This document shows, in pieces, positions 31,537 to 40,200 of a stretch of 54,885 bases of DNA (positions are counted from its first letter, which is position 1; each line of letters begins with the position of its first letter). The DNA comes from an uncultured Lachnospiraceae bacterium. Its GTDB lineage: Bacteria; Bacillota; Clostridia; Lachnospirales; Lachnospiraceae. Made by a program: the position numbers and the translations under genes. The DNA is taken from NCBI GenBank assembly GCA_900546495.1, contig URDN01000013.1, forward strand, positions 1-54,885. Reading direction: 5' to 3'. The notes below the pieces were generated by a model. It saw only the letters and a program-made list of their open reading frames with translations. It was not told the origin of the DNA and did not search any database.

Positions 31537-32970
31537 TTACACATTAATCTCGGCAGTCATTCCAAGAATTTCTTTGTTTGCATCCAGAACTGGATTTACA
31601 TGGTTTTTCAGGAAGTTTTCTACCTGCTGAGGAGCACGTCCCACATATTTGGACGGATCCATATTTGCCTGCAGTTCTTCCAGTGTCAGGCCAAAACTCT
31701 CATCTGCTGCGATGAGTTCCAGCAGGTTATTATCCAGACCATTCTGTTTTACATTTGCACCTGCCTGCATGGAAAGCTGACGAATCTTCTCGTGGAGTTC
31801 CTGACGGTCTCCACCTTTCTTTACAGCGTCCATCATGATGTTTTCTGTTGCCATGAACGGCAGCTCGCTCATCAGATGTTTTGTGATTACTTTGTCATAT
31901 ACAACCAGTCCGTCTACGACGTTCAGACACAGATCCAGCACACCATCAATGGCAAGGAATCCTTCTGCCACACTGAGACGTTTGTTTGCAGAATCATCCA
32001 GTGTACGCTCGAACCACTGTGTTGCGGATGTAATTGCCGGATTCAAGGCATCGATCATTACATATCTTGAGATGGAAGCGATACGCTCACTTCTCATCGG
32101 GTTTCTCTTGTATGCCATTGCGGAGGATCCGATCTGATTTTTCTCAAACGGCTCTTCTACTTCTTTCAGGTGCTGAAGCAGACGGATGTCATTTGACATT
32201 TTATGTGCACTTGCAGCGATTCCTGCAACGACATTTAATACTCTTGTATCTACTTTTCTGGAATAAGTCTGTCCGGATACCGGATAGCACTCTTTGAATC
32301 CCATTTTGGCAGCGATCATCGGATCGATTTTATCGATAGTTTCCTGATCTCCGTCAAACAGTTCTAAGAAACTTGCCTGTGTACCAGTAGTTCCTTTGGA
32401 TCCAAGTAATTTCAGGGAGCCAAGCACATAATCCAGATCTTCCAGATCCATCAGAAATTCCTGTGTCCACAGTGTGGCACGTTTTCCAACAGTTGTCGGC
32501 TGAGCTGGCTGGAAATGTGTAAATGCCAGTGTCGGCAGGTCTTTGTAACGGTCAGCAAATTTTGCAAGTTCTGCAATAACGTTCACCAGTTTTTTTCGAA
32601 CTAATTTCAGTGCCTCAGACATCAGGATAATATCTGTATTATCACCAACGTAGCAGGATGTCGCGCCAAGGTGAATGATACCTTTTGCTTTCGGGCACTG
32701 TACACCGTATGCGTATACATGAGACATAACGTCATGACGCACCAGTTTTTCACGCTCTTTTGCTACTTCAAAGTTGATATCGTCTTTGTGTGTTTTCAGC
32801 TCGTCGATCTGCTCCTGTGTAATGTCCAATCCAAGCTCTTTCTCTGTCTCAGCAAGGGCGATCCAGAGACGTCTCCATGTACGGAATTTCATCTCCGGTG
32901 AAAAAATATACTGCATTTCTTTGCTTGCATAACGCTCGGAAAGTGGACTTGTATATCTGTCTGTACTCAT
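31537..32970 (-). CDS. purB: Adenylosuccinate lyase
   Basis: The 477-residue enzyme catalyses two fumarate-releasing steps in purine synthesis (SAICAR to AICAR, adenylosuccinate to AMP). It begins TDRYTSPLSERYASKEM; the fumarase-superfamily signature is GSSAMAYKRNPMRSERI, with catalytic His in HLGATSCYVGDN and TFAHFQPAQPTT-like FTHFQPAQPTTVGKR. AAGGAG lies 8 bases before the ATG at 32970; an upstream start at 33033 would cross the intergenic hairpins. Last gene of purC-purF-purB. Confidence 0.96.
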   Translation of the reverse strand: MSTDRYTSPLSERYASKEMQYIFSPEMKFRTWRRLWIALAETEKELGLDITQEQIDELKTHKDDINFEVAKEREKLVRHDVMSHVYAYGVQCPKAKGIIHLGATSCYVGDNTDIILMSEALKLVRKKLVNVIAELAKFADRYKDLPTLAFTHFQPAQPTTVGKRATLWTQEFLMDLEDLDYVLGSLKLLGSKGTTGTQASFLELFDGDQETIDKIDPMIAAKMGFKECYPVSGQTYSRKVDTRVLNVVAGIAASAHKMSNDIRLLQHLKEVEEPFEKNQIGSSAMAYKRNPMRSERIASISRYVMIDALNPAITSATQWFERTLDDSANKRLSVAEGFLAIDGVLDLCLNVVDGLVVYDKVITKHLMSELPFMATENIMMDAVKKGGDRQELHEKIRQLSMQAGANVKQNGLDNNLLELIAADESFGLTLEELQANMDPSKYVGRAPQQVENFLKNHVNPVLDANKEILGMTAEINV

Positions 32971-33001
32971 AGTTGTTCTCCTTTTTCTGTTAATTTTCAT
33001 T

Positions 33002-33135
33002 GCGATAAACGACTCAGCTTGAAAATGTTTCACATTTTCAAGCTGTCCGTTACACTCACATGGATTTCTGTCCAGGAGCTCATTTCTGCAAGCAGAATTC
33101 TCTCCTGTCCAAAATTCACGTTCATCGTTTATCGC
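33002..33135. repeat. Structured purF-purB spacer bounded by an 11-bp inverted repeat
   Basis: GCGATAAACGA (33002-33012) and TCGTTTATCGC (33125-33135) are exact inverted copies; the latter includes the purF stop. Inside are a perfect 14-bp hairpin CAGCTTGAAAATGT/ACATTTTCAAGCTG (33015-33045) and a second, imperfect one with AGGAG/CTCCT and TTTCTGC/GCAGAA arms (about 33075-33115). No T run follows, so it is not a standard terminator. Confidence 0.7.
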
Positions 33136-34577
33136 TCATATTCGCCACGGATATCTTCTGTCGGCGGAGCTAACGGATAAGTTCCTGTAAAGCATCCCTC
33201 ACAGATCGGCAGACCATTTACCATTTCTTTCAGGCGTTCAATCCGCAGATAGCCAAGGGAATCTGCTCCAATGAGATCACGGATATCCTCAACAGATCGA
33301 TTGTAAGCAATCAGCTGCTCTCTGGCCGGAATATCGGTTCCGAAGTAACATGGCCATAAAAATGGCGGTGCACTGATGCGCACATGCACTTCTTTTGCTC
33401 CTGCTTCTTTCAACATATTTACGATCAGTCCGGATGTGGTTCCCCGTACGATGGAATCGTCGATCATAATGATTCGTTTTCCGGCAACTGCCTCTTTTAC
33501 AACATTCAATTTTACGCGGACGCTCTGCTCACGGCTGCTCTGTTTCGGCTTGATGAAGGTACGTCCCACATAGCTGTTTTTGACAAATGCAGTACCATAT
33601 GGAATACCGGATTCCATGGCATAGCCAAGTGCTGCCGCATTTCCGGACTCCGGAACGCCGACAACCAGATCTGCCTCCACCGGTGAATCCTGTGCAAGAA
33701 ATCTGCCGGCTTGGATTCTGGCATCGTACACGCTGATACCGTCAAAGTGACTGTCTGCTCTTGCAAAATAAATGTACTCAAAAATACATCTTCCCTGTTT
33801 GCACGGATCAATGGCATTTGTCATATCAGAAGAAATTTCTCCCTCTCCATTAATCGTAACGACCTCACCCGGTTTTACATCACGTACAAACTCTGCGCCG
33901 ATGGTCTCAAGGGCACATGTTTCAGATGTAATAATATAAGAATTGTCTCGTTTACCGATACATAATGGTTTGAATCCAAACGGATCACGGGCACCGATCA
34001 GTTTGCGCGGGCTCATGACAACGATAGAATATGCACCTTTCATTTTTGCAGCGGCGCGCTGTACGGCTTCCTCAACGGTACCGACTTTCAGACGCTCTCT
34101 TGCGATATGATATGCGATAACCTCAGAGTCAATGGTGGTCTGGAAGATCGCACCTGTATACTCCAGATCATGACGCAATTCATTTGCATTGATCAGGTTT
34201 CCGTTGTGCGCCAGCGCCAGTGTACCTTTTACATAGTTCAGTACCAGAGGCTGCGCATTTTCTCTGGTGGAAGCTCCGGCGGTAGAATAACGCACATGTC
34301 CAACACCGATATCACCTTTCAGACGCTCCAGCTTTTCTGCATCAAATACTTCATTGACAAGTCCCATATCCTTGAAACTGGATACTTTTCCCTTTGGTCC
34401 CTGTGTCTCGCTGACCGCGATACCGCAGCTCTCCTGTCCACGGTGCTGCAGGGCGAACAGGCCATAATAAATGCTAGATGCTACATCATGTCCGTCTAAA
34501 TCATAGATACCAAAGACACCACACTCCTCATGTAATTCGTCCTGTGCCATGGTCTGTTCCATTTTGTTTTCCAGCAT
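33129..34577 (-). CDS. purF: Amidophosphoribosyltransferase
   Basis: This 482-residue enzyme makes phosphoribosylamine, the committed step of purine synthesis. The N-terminal glutaminase domain starts at Cys19 (EECGVFGIYD), so the first 18 residues are a propeptide removed to expose the catalytic cysteine. The PRPP-binding motif is IIMIDDSIVRGTTS (about residue 365), and the iron-sulfur-type cysteines (C-x-n-WPCYFG and GLPICEGCFTG) of the Bacillus class are present. GGAGGG precedes the ATG at 34577. It lies between purC and purB. Confidence 0.97.
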   Translation of the reverse strand: MLENKMEQTMAQDELHEECGVFGIYDLDGHDVASSIYYGLFALQHRGQESCGIAVSETQGPKGKVSSFKDMGLVNEVFDAEKLERLKGDIGVGHVRYSTAGASTRENAQPLVLNYVKGTLALAHNGNLINANELRHDLEYTGAIFQTTIDSEVIAYHIARERLKVGTVEEAVQRAAAKMKGAYSIVVMSPRKLIGARDPFGFKPLCIGKRDNSYIITSETCALETIGAEFVRDVKPGEVVTINGEGEISSDMTNAIDPCKQGRCIFEYIYFARADSHFDGISVYDARIQAGRFLAQDSPVEADLVVGVPESGNAAALGYAMESGIPYGTAFVKNSYVGRTFIKPKQSSREQSVRVKLNVVKEAVAGKRIIMIDDSIVRGTTSGLIVNMLKEAGAKEVHVRISAPPFLWPCYFGTDIPAREQLIAYNRSVEDIRDLIGADSLGYLRIERLKEMVNGLPICEGCFTGTYPLAPPTEDIRGEYER

Positions 34578-34605
34578 GAATCTTTTCCCTCCAACTTACG
34601 CAGTT

Positions 34606-35487
34606 TTATGCTTCGAATTTTTTTCCAGTCAGCACTTCATATGCCTCTTTATATTTATCAACTGTTTTTTCGATTACTTCATCCGGAAGCAGATAATCAC
34701 TGTCCGGGTTTGCTTTTAACCAGTCTCTTACAAACTGTTTGTCATAGGATGGCTGTCCTTTGCCCGGTTCGTATCCTTCTAATGGCCAGAAACGGGAGCT
34801 GTCCGGTGTCAGCATCTCATCACCAAGGATGACATTTCCGTTCTCATCCAGACCAAACTCAAATTTTGTATCTGCAATAATGATACCTTTGCTTAATGCA
34901 TACTCTGCACATTTTTTGTAAAGTGCAATTGTGTAGTCACGCAGCTTTTCCGCATACTCCTGTCCTTTACCCGGATAAATTTTCTCTAAGTTGATAATTG
35001 TCTGCTCAAAACTTACGTTCTCATCATGATCACCGATCTCAGCTTTTGTGGACGGTGTATAGATCGGCTCAGGCAGTTTCTCGGACTCTTTTAATCCTTC
35101 CGGAAGCTTGATGCCGCAGACTGTACCATTCTCACAGTAGCTTGCCCAGCCACTTCCTGTAATATAGCCACGTACAATACACTCTACCGGCAGCATCTCA
35201 AGTTTCTTACATTTCATGCTGTTTCCATCAAATCTCTCATTCTGGAAAAACTCCGGCATATCTTTTACATCGGTAGAAATCATATGGTTCGGTAAAATAT
35301 CTTTTGTAAAATCGAACCAGAACTCTGACATTTTTGTCAGAATGGTACCTTTTTTCTCAACTTTATTTTTTAAAATTACATCAAAGGCAGAAATTCTGTC
35401 TGTGGCAGTAATGATCAGGCTGTCACCAATATCATAAACCTCACGTACTTTTCCTTCTTTCACCGGTTTGAATGTCTGAATACTCAT
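34606..35487 (-). CDS. purC: SAICAR synthetase
   Basis: The 293-residue enzyme joins aspartate to CAIR in purine synthesis. It contains GKVREVYDIGDSLIITATDRISAFDV at the N-terminus, PVECIVRGYITGSGWASY, IIADTKFEFG and DEMLTPDSSRFWP, all family hallmarks. At 293 residues it is of the longer SAICAR synthetase type. First gene of the purC-purF-purB run, with a promoter at 35620-35648 upstream; purF follows 28 bases later. Confidence 0.97.
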   Translation of the reverse strand: MSIQTFKPVKEGKVREVYDIGDSLIITATDRISAFDVILKNKVEKKGTILTKMSEFWFDFTKDILPNHMISTDVKDMPEFFQNERFDGNSMKCKKLEMLPVECIVRGYITGSGWASYCENGTVCGIKLPEGLKESEKLPEPIYTPSTKAEIGDHDENVSFEQTIINLEKIYPGKGQEYAEKLRDYTIALYKKCAEYALSKGIIIADTKFEFGLDENGNVILGDEMLTPDSSRFWPLEGYEPGKGQPSYDKQFVRDWLKANPDSDYLLPDEVIEKTVDKYKEAYEVLTGKKFEA

Positions 35488-35884
35488 AGCGATTGATTCC
35501 CCTTTTCTCTGTATTGTACTTATTTAGTTTCTGTATTTTCTGCGAAATATTCTATTTATAGCAAGTCATCAACTCAGATGGTTCACTCTTATAAATAAAA
35601 CTTTTGCAACGTAATTTAAGTATAATACATTCGAAAAACATTCGTCAATCGACAATGGTGGCAGAATGGAAAAGTGCATGTAGAAAATCTGGCTTTATTT
35701 ATAAGTATTTTTGTATATTTTTTCTTGCTTATTAGTGTTCCTAATATTAGTTTTCTTTTCTGCTTCTATGTACTACAAAATATCGCTGTATTTCATTCCA
35801 TGCACCAAGCAGCAAATCCTCAGATAAAACATTTTCTATCTGAGAATACGTGAAGTTCCGTTTACAACACAGTTCTTTTATTTC
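35488..35884. other. Gap between MATE gene and purC
   Basis: It contains the purC promoter (35620-35648) and, near the MATE stop, a small hairpin CTCAGATA/TATCTGAG (35819-35844) without a T run. The 130-base leader of purC has no riboswitch fold that I can recognise and no ORF with a ribosome binding site. Confidence 0.5.
35620..35648 (-). promoter_or_regulatory. purC-purF-purB promoter with 11-bp-spaced direct repeats
   Basis: On the minus strand, TTGACG (35648-35643) and TTATAC (35625-35620) are spaced by 17 bases. Within the spacer the plus strand carries ACATTCG at 35627-35633 and again at 35638-35644, one helical turn apart. This could be the binding site of a purine regulator. Confidence 0.65.
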
Positions 35885-37213
35885 TTATTCTTTTACACTG
35901 TGGCGATAGATCAATGCGGCAAATACTGCCGTCGATGCTTCTGCCACCCAGAAAGCATGCCATACGCCGACAGCTCCCCAGAACCGGCTGAAGATAAACG
36001 CCAGCGGAATGATCAGCACTACATATCTGGATAATGAAATCAGCAGGGACGGTACTCCTTTTCCCAGTCCCTCCAGTGCGCCGCAGGCTGTAACCGATAC
36101 TGCAGACAAAATGAATCCGTAACAAATGATATGCAGTGCCGTGATTCCCGCCTGAACAGTCTGCGGATTTTCCGTAAAGGCACCCATCAATTTTCCCGGG
36201 ATTGTCAGGCACAGGATCATACCAACTGCCATAATGCAGACGTTCATGATCAGTGTCAGTCGATAAAGCTGGTTCACACGCTTATGTTCTCCGGCTCCGT
36301 AATTGTAACCGATCAACGGACGCATGCCCTGAATGATTCCGTTCGCAGGCATGTATAAAAAGGTCTGCAATTTGTAATAAATACCAAGCACCAGCACATA
36401 GGTCTGAGAAAATACTGCCAAAATCGCATTTAATGCTGTAGTCAGTACCGAAGTCAGCGCCATATTTAAAATAGCAGGTACGCCGATACCATAAAGCTGT
36501 CCGGTCACTTCTTTGCTCAGATGCATATATTTCCGACGAAAAGCCACTCGTTTTGGATGCTTCAGATATACGATCATATAGATAACTACCGGCACACACT
36601 GTCCAAATCCGGTTGCCAGCGCTGCTCCTGCAATGCCAAGTTCCGGAAACGGTCCGATGCCAAAAATAATCATTGGATCCAGCAGAATATTCAATCCACA
36701 GCCAAGCAACAGACACACCATAGTAATGTTCATATTTCCAATGGCCTGATACATTTTCTCCAATGTCAGATTCACACTAATAATAACAGAAAAAGCAAAT
36801 GCGATGGTCGCGTAACGCACACCAAGTGCAATCACATTTGCATCTGTGGTAAACAATTTTAAAAAGTACGGAATTCCAACGATGCATAAGATCATCATAA
36901 CAATTCCGTGGATCACAGAAAGCACCATTCCCTGTGTCAGTGCCTCATCCGCTTTTTCTCTTCTTCCTGCGCCAAGATGCTGGGCAATCATGGCATTGAT
37001 ACCGACGCCAAAGCCAATGGCCACTGCATTGATAAAATTTTGAATCGGGAATACCAGAGAAAGTGCCGTCATGGCATCCTCACTGATCTTTGCCACAAAA
37101 TAACTGTCTACAATGTTGTAAAGTGAATTTACCGCCATGGAGATGACCATCGGAAGGGACATCGACAGCAACAGCGGAAAAATCGGTTTTTCTTTCATAA
37201 ATGTCTCGTTCAA
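35885..37213 (-). CDS. MATE-family multidrug efflux protein
   Basis: The 442-residue membrane protein has twelve predicted helices and the MATE layout: PMVISMAVNSLYNIVDSYFVAKISEDAMTALSLVFPIQNF at the start and GMRPLIGYNYGAGEHKRVNQLY in the second half, the classical signature of Na+ or H+ coupled MATE exporters of the DinF/NorM-like clostridial group. A TTG at 37213 is the better start because AAGGAG lies 9 bases upstream; the first ATG is at 37198. Substrate unknown. It stands alone, with a dispersed repeat copy about 60 bases upstream. Confidence 0.92.
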   Translation of the reverse strand: MNETFMKEKPIFPLLLSMSLPMVISMAVNSLYNIVDSYFVAKISEDAMTALSLVFPIQNFINAVAIGFGVGINAMIAQHLGAGRREKADEALTQGMVLSVIHGIVMMILCIVGIPYFLKLFTTDANVIALGVRYATIAFAFSVIISVNLTLEKMYQAIGNMNITMVCLLLGCGLNILLDPMIIFGIGPFPELGIAGAALATGFGQCVPVVIYMIVYLKHPKRVAFRRKYMHLSKEVTGQLYGIGVPAILNMALTSVLTTALNAILAVFSQTYVLVLGIYYKLQTFLYMPANGIIQGMRPLIGYNYGAGEHKRVNQLYRLTLIMNVCIMAVGMILCLTIPGKLMGAFTENPQTVQAGITALHIICYGFILSAVSVTACGALEGLGKGVPSLLISLSRYVVLIIPLAFIFSRFWGAVGVWHAFWVAEASTAVFAALIYRHSVKE

Positions 37214-37271
37214 TTACTTATACTCCTTCTATTTATGCTCTTTTTACTTTTATTCGGATTTTTTATCTTAT

Positions 37272-37345
37272 CATAAAGCATCCCCTTTACCCACCGCTTA
37301 GTGCTCTACACACTTGAAGCGGGGGAATGCTTATTCTGCGTTCAA
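37272..37345 (+). repeat. Dispersed repeat, right module only (copy 3)
   Basis: CATAAAGCATCCCCTTTACC to TTATTCTGCGTTCAA matches the branched right module of copies 1 and 2. The left module and long hairpin are absent. The ATAAAGCAT arm has one extra A but can still pair with ATGCTTAT. It lies between the MATE and gpmI genes, in the MATE 5' region. Confidence 0.85.
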
Positions 37346-37385
37346 TCAATAACTTCTATTCTTCGTACATGTATGCACAGAAAAA

Positions 37386-37418
37386 GCCACACAACAATCA
37401 TAGCAACTGTTGTGTGGC
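37386..37418 (-). terminator. Terminator downstream of gpmI
   Basis: GCCACACAACA (37386-37396) pairs perfectly with TGTTGTGTGGC (37408-37418). TTTTT follows on the minus strand and seven A precede on the other side, so it may act in both directions. Confidence 0.8.
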
Positions 37419-37444
37419 GAAAAAAACTCACTTTATCAGTGATA

Positions 37445-37488
37445 CTTTCTGATTCAATTATCACAAGTGTTATGTTTGAATCAGAAAG
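37445..37488. repeat. 13-bp perfect hairpin just after gpmI
   Basis: CTTTCTGATTCAA (37445-37457) and TTGAATCAGAAAG (37476-37488) pair perfectly. The loop contains ATCACA and TGTTAT, which can extend it. It lies between the gpmI stop and the terminator and may protect the 3' end of the glycolytic operon mRNA. Confidence 0.6.
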
Positions 37489-37505
37489 GGAAGAAAATCC
37501 ACATC

Positions 37506-39050
37506 CTATTTCTTAGTTAATAAACTGTGACCGGTCATTTCCTCCGGCTGTTTTAATCCCATCAGCTCGATCAGTGTCGGAGCGATGTCTGCCAGACATC
37601 CGCCTTCTGCCAATCCGTAAGACGGATCTGCGTTTACCAGAATAAACGGTACCGGGTTAGTTGTATGCGCGGTGTGGGGAGCACCGGTTGTATAATCGAT
37701 CATCTGCTCTGCATTTCCGTGGTCAGCACAGATAAACAGGATTCCATCTACATCTTTGACTGCCTGTACTGCCTCGCCTACCAGGCTGTCTACACGCTCT
37801 ACAGCTGCAACCGCTGCCGGGATCACACCGGTATGACCTACCATATCCGGGTTTGCAAAGTTGATGATGATCACATCGTATTTGTCGGATTTGATTGCCT
37901 CTACCAGATCCATTCCTACTTCCGGAGCACTCATTTCCGGTTTCAGATCATAAGTTGCAACATCTTTCGGAGATGCAACAAGCAGACGTGCCTCATCTAC
38001 GTTCGGTTCTTCCACACCACCGTTGAAGAAGAAGGTAACGTGTGCATATTTCTCTGTCTCTGCCAGACGGAGCTGTTTTTTACCCTGTGCAGCAAGGAAC
38101 TCACCAAAGGTATTTTTGATAGATTCTTTCTCGAATGCAATGATTTTGTTCGGGATGGTCTCATCGTAATCTTTGAAACATACATAGGTCAATGGAATAA
38201 ACGGACGCTCAAATCCGGTAAATGCATCGTCACAGAATACTCTGGTGATCTCGCGTGCACGGTCCGGACGGAAGTTAAAGAAAATAACAGAATCATTTTC
38301 TTTTACAACAGAAACCGGTTTGCCTACCTCGTCTGTGATAACCGTCGGGAGTACGAACTCGTCTGTCACGCCGTCTGCATAGGAAGCTTCCATTGCTTTT
38401 ACTGCGTCAGTTGCCTGTACGCCGGTTCCGGATACTAAAGAATCATATGCTTTCTGAATACGATCCCAGTTGTTATCACGATCCATTGCATAGTAACGAC
38501 CGGAAATAGATGCGATCTTACCTACGCCGATCTCCTGCATTTTTGCTTCCAGCTGCTCGATATAATCTTTTCCGGAAGCTGGCGGTGTATCACGACCATC
38601 TAAAAATGCATGTACATACACATTTGTCAGACCATGTTTTTTTGCCATCTCAAGAAGACCGTACAGATGTGTGATGTGACTGTGTACACCACCATCGGAT
38701 AACAGTCCCCACAGATGCAGGTCAGAATTGTTTTTCTTGCAATTTTCAATTGCTGTCAGCAGTCCTTTGTTTTCAAAGAAATCTCCGTCTTCGATTGCTT
38801 TTGTGATTCTGGTCAGATCCTGATAAATGATACGGCCTGCGCCGATATTCATATGTCCAACCTCAGAGTTACCCATCTGACCGTCCGGCAGACCAACTGC
38901 CAGACCGGATGCGGCACCCTTTACAAACGGATAGTCTTTCATCAGGCTGTCCATCACCGGAGTTTTTGCCATTGCGATAGCATTTCCTTCCGGATTGTCA
39001 TTTAAACCATATCCATCTAAAACCATTAATACGACTGGTCTTTTACTCAT
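37506..39050 (-). CDS. gpmI: Cofactor-independent phosphoglycerate mutase
   Basis: This 514-residue metalloenzyme interconverts 3- and 2-phosphoglycerate. The nucleophile is S62 (GQMGNSEVGH), with metal ligands in VLMVLDGYG (D11), FICADHGNAEQM and PHTAHTTNPVPF. ATTGGAGG-like GGAGG precedes the ATG at 39050; an upstream start would add 14 residues without family similarity. It is the last gene of gap-pgk-tpiA-gpmI, followed by hairpins and a terminator. Enolase, normally next, is elsewhere (14025). Confidence 0.97.
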   Translation of the reverse strand: MSKRPVVLMVLDGYGLNDNPEGNAIAMAKTPVMDSLMKDYPFVKGAASGLAVGLPDGQMGNSEVGHMNIGAGRIIYQDLTRITKAIEDGDFFENKGLLTAIENCKKNNSDLHLWGLLSDGGVHSHITHLYGLLEMAKKHGLTNVYVHAFLDGRDTPPASGKDYIEQLEAKMQEIGVGKIASISGRYYAMDRDNNWDRIQKAYDSLVSGTGVQATDAVKAMEASYADGVTDEFVLPTVITDEVGKPVSVVKENDSVIFFNFRPDRAREITRVFCDDAFTGFERPFIPLTYVCFKDYDETIPNKIIAFEKESIKNTFGEFLAAQGKKQLRLAETEKYAHVTFFFNGGVEEPNVDEARLLVASPKDVATYDLKPEMSAPEVGMDLVEAIKSDKYDVIIINFANPDMVGHTGVIPAAVAAVERVDSLVGEAVQAVKDVDGILFICADHGNAEQMIDYTTGAPHTAHTTNPVPFILVNADPSYGLAEGGCLADIAPTLIELMGLKQPEEMTGHSLLTKK

Positions 39051-39148
39051 GTTTTCCTCCAAAATATCTGTATCATTGAACTCCTGCCCCAAAAATGATT
39101 TTTAACAACGTTTTACCATGGCAAAAGTATCAATTTAGTTTGAGATAA

Positions 39149-39184
39149 ATTCAGAGCCAAACGAACTTGCGGATGGCTCTGAAT
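39149..39184. repeat. 11-bp hairpin in the tpiA-gpmI gap
   Basis: ATTCAGAGCCA (39149-39159) and TGGCTCTGAAT (39174-39184) pair perfectly. The loop (AACGAACTTGCGGA-like) is related in style to the loops of hairpins near 31.2, 31.4 and 44.0 kb. A second, 9-bp hairpin CAAGAATGA/TCATTCTTG (39258-39280) lies just after the tpiA stop. Neither has a T run. Confidence 0.6.
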
Positions 39185-39282
39185 GGTTAAAACATTATCA
39201 TAATTGCCAAAATGTGCAGAAAAATATATCATGCGCTGCATAAAGCATATCTCACGGCAAGAATGATACTGTCATTCTTGAA

Positions 39283-40035
39283 TTATTTGTTGTAGTTAAC
39301 GATTTTGCCGAAGTCAGCTTTCAGAGAAGCGCCGCCTACCAGACCACCATCGATGTCCGGTTTTGCAAATAACTCTGCTGCGTTTCCTGCGTTTACAGAT
39401 CCACCGTACTGGATACGGATTGCTTCTGCAGTAGCTTCATCATAAACTTCAGCGATGCATGCACGGATAGCGCCGCATACTTCCTCTGCCTGATCAGAAG
39501 TAGCTGTCTCACCTGTTCCGATTGCCCAGATCGGCTCGTAAGCAATGACTGCTGTTTTTGCCTGATCTGCAGTTACGTTCTGGAATGCGATCTTGATCTG
39601 CATACGGATCCAGTCAAGGTAGATACCCTGTTTTCTCTGTGTCAGAGTCTCACCGCAGCAGATAATCGGTGTAATACCATGCTCGAAAGCTTTCAGCACT
39701 TTTTTATTTACAGTCTCATCTGTCTCCGCAAAATACTCACGTCTCTCAGAATGTCCAAGAACAACATATTTTACGCCGGCGTCTACTAACATGTTCGGGG
39801 AAATCTCACCTGTGTAAGCTCCGCTCTCCTCAAAATACATATTCTCAGCACCGATGCAGATATTGCTGCCTTTTGCAGCTTCCATAGCCGGAATGATGTC
39901 GATTGCCGGTACACAGAATACTACATCAACATCCTCGTTAGCTACTAATGGTTTTAACTCGTTCACCAGAGCAACTGCCTCGCTCGGTGTTTTATTCATT
40001 TTCCAGTTACCTGCGATAATTTTCTTTCTAGCCAT
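39283..40035 (-). CDS. tpiA: Triosephosphate isomerase
   Basis: This 250-residue TIM barrel interconverts dihydroxyacetone phosphate and glyceraldehyde-3-phosphate. Active-site residues are K12 (GNWKMN), H95 (LGHSERRE) and E167 (IAYEPIWAIGTG). AAGGAG precedes the ATG at 40035; a longer frame reaching 40161 is not supported. Third gene of the glycolytic cluster. Confidence 0.97.
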   Translation of the reverse strand: MARKKIIAGNWKMNKTPSEAVALVNELKPLVANEDVDVVFCVPAIDIIPAMEAAKGSNICIGAENMYFEESGAYTGEISPNMLVDAGVKYVVLGHSERREYFAETDETVNKKVLKAFEHGITPIICCGETLTQRKQGIYLDWIRMQIKIAFQNVTADQAKTAVIAYEPIWAIGTGETATSDQAEEVCGAIRACIAEVYDEATAEAIRIQYGGSVNAGNAAELFAKPDIDGGLVGGASLKADFGKIVNYNK

Positions 40036-40099
40036 TTCGCCTTTTCTCCTTACATCCATTTCAATACATAAGTTTCTGATTTTTATATAATTTTTCCAA

Positions 40100-40199
40100 A
40101 ATTCCAGATATGGAATCAGTGCAAGGCAGATGAGACGCAGGCGTACATAGCGGTACGTCAAGTCTCATCTAACGAAGCAATTATTTCATATATGGAATT
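40100..40199. repeat. 100-bp structured element between pgk and tpiA
   Basis: Outer arms 40100-40116 and 40183-40199 (AATTCCA..ATATG and its complement) match at 15 of 17 positions. Within it AGATGAGAC (40128-40136) pairs with GTCTCATCT (40162-40170), and a core GTAC-ATAGCG-GTAC hairpin lies at 40143-40156. It begins next to the pgk stop codon. No T run follows, so it is more likely a mobile hairpin repeat or mRNA-processing site than a terminator. Confidence 0.7.
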
Positions 40200-40200
40200 T

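Noticed and set aside
35488..35884. Purine riboswitch before purC
   Set aside because: The conserved loop sequences of a purine or guanine riboswitch are not present in the leader.
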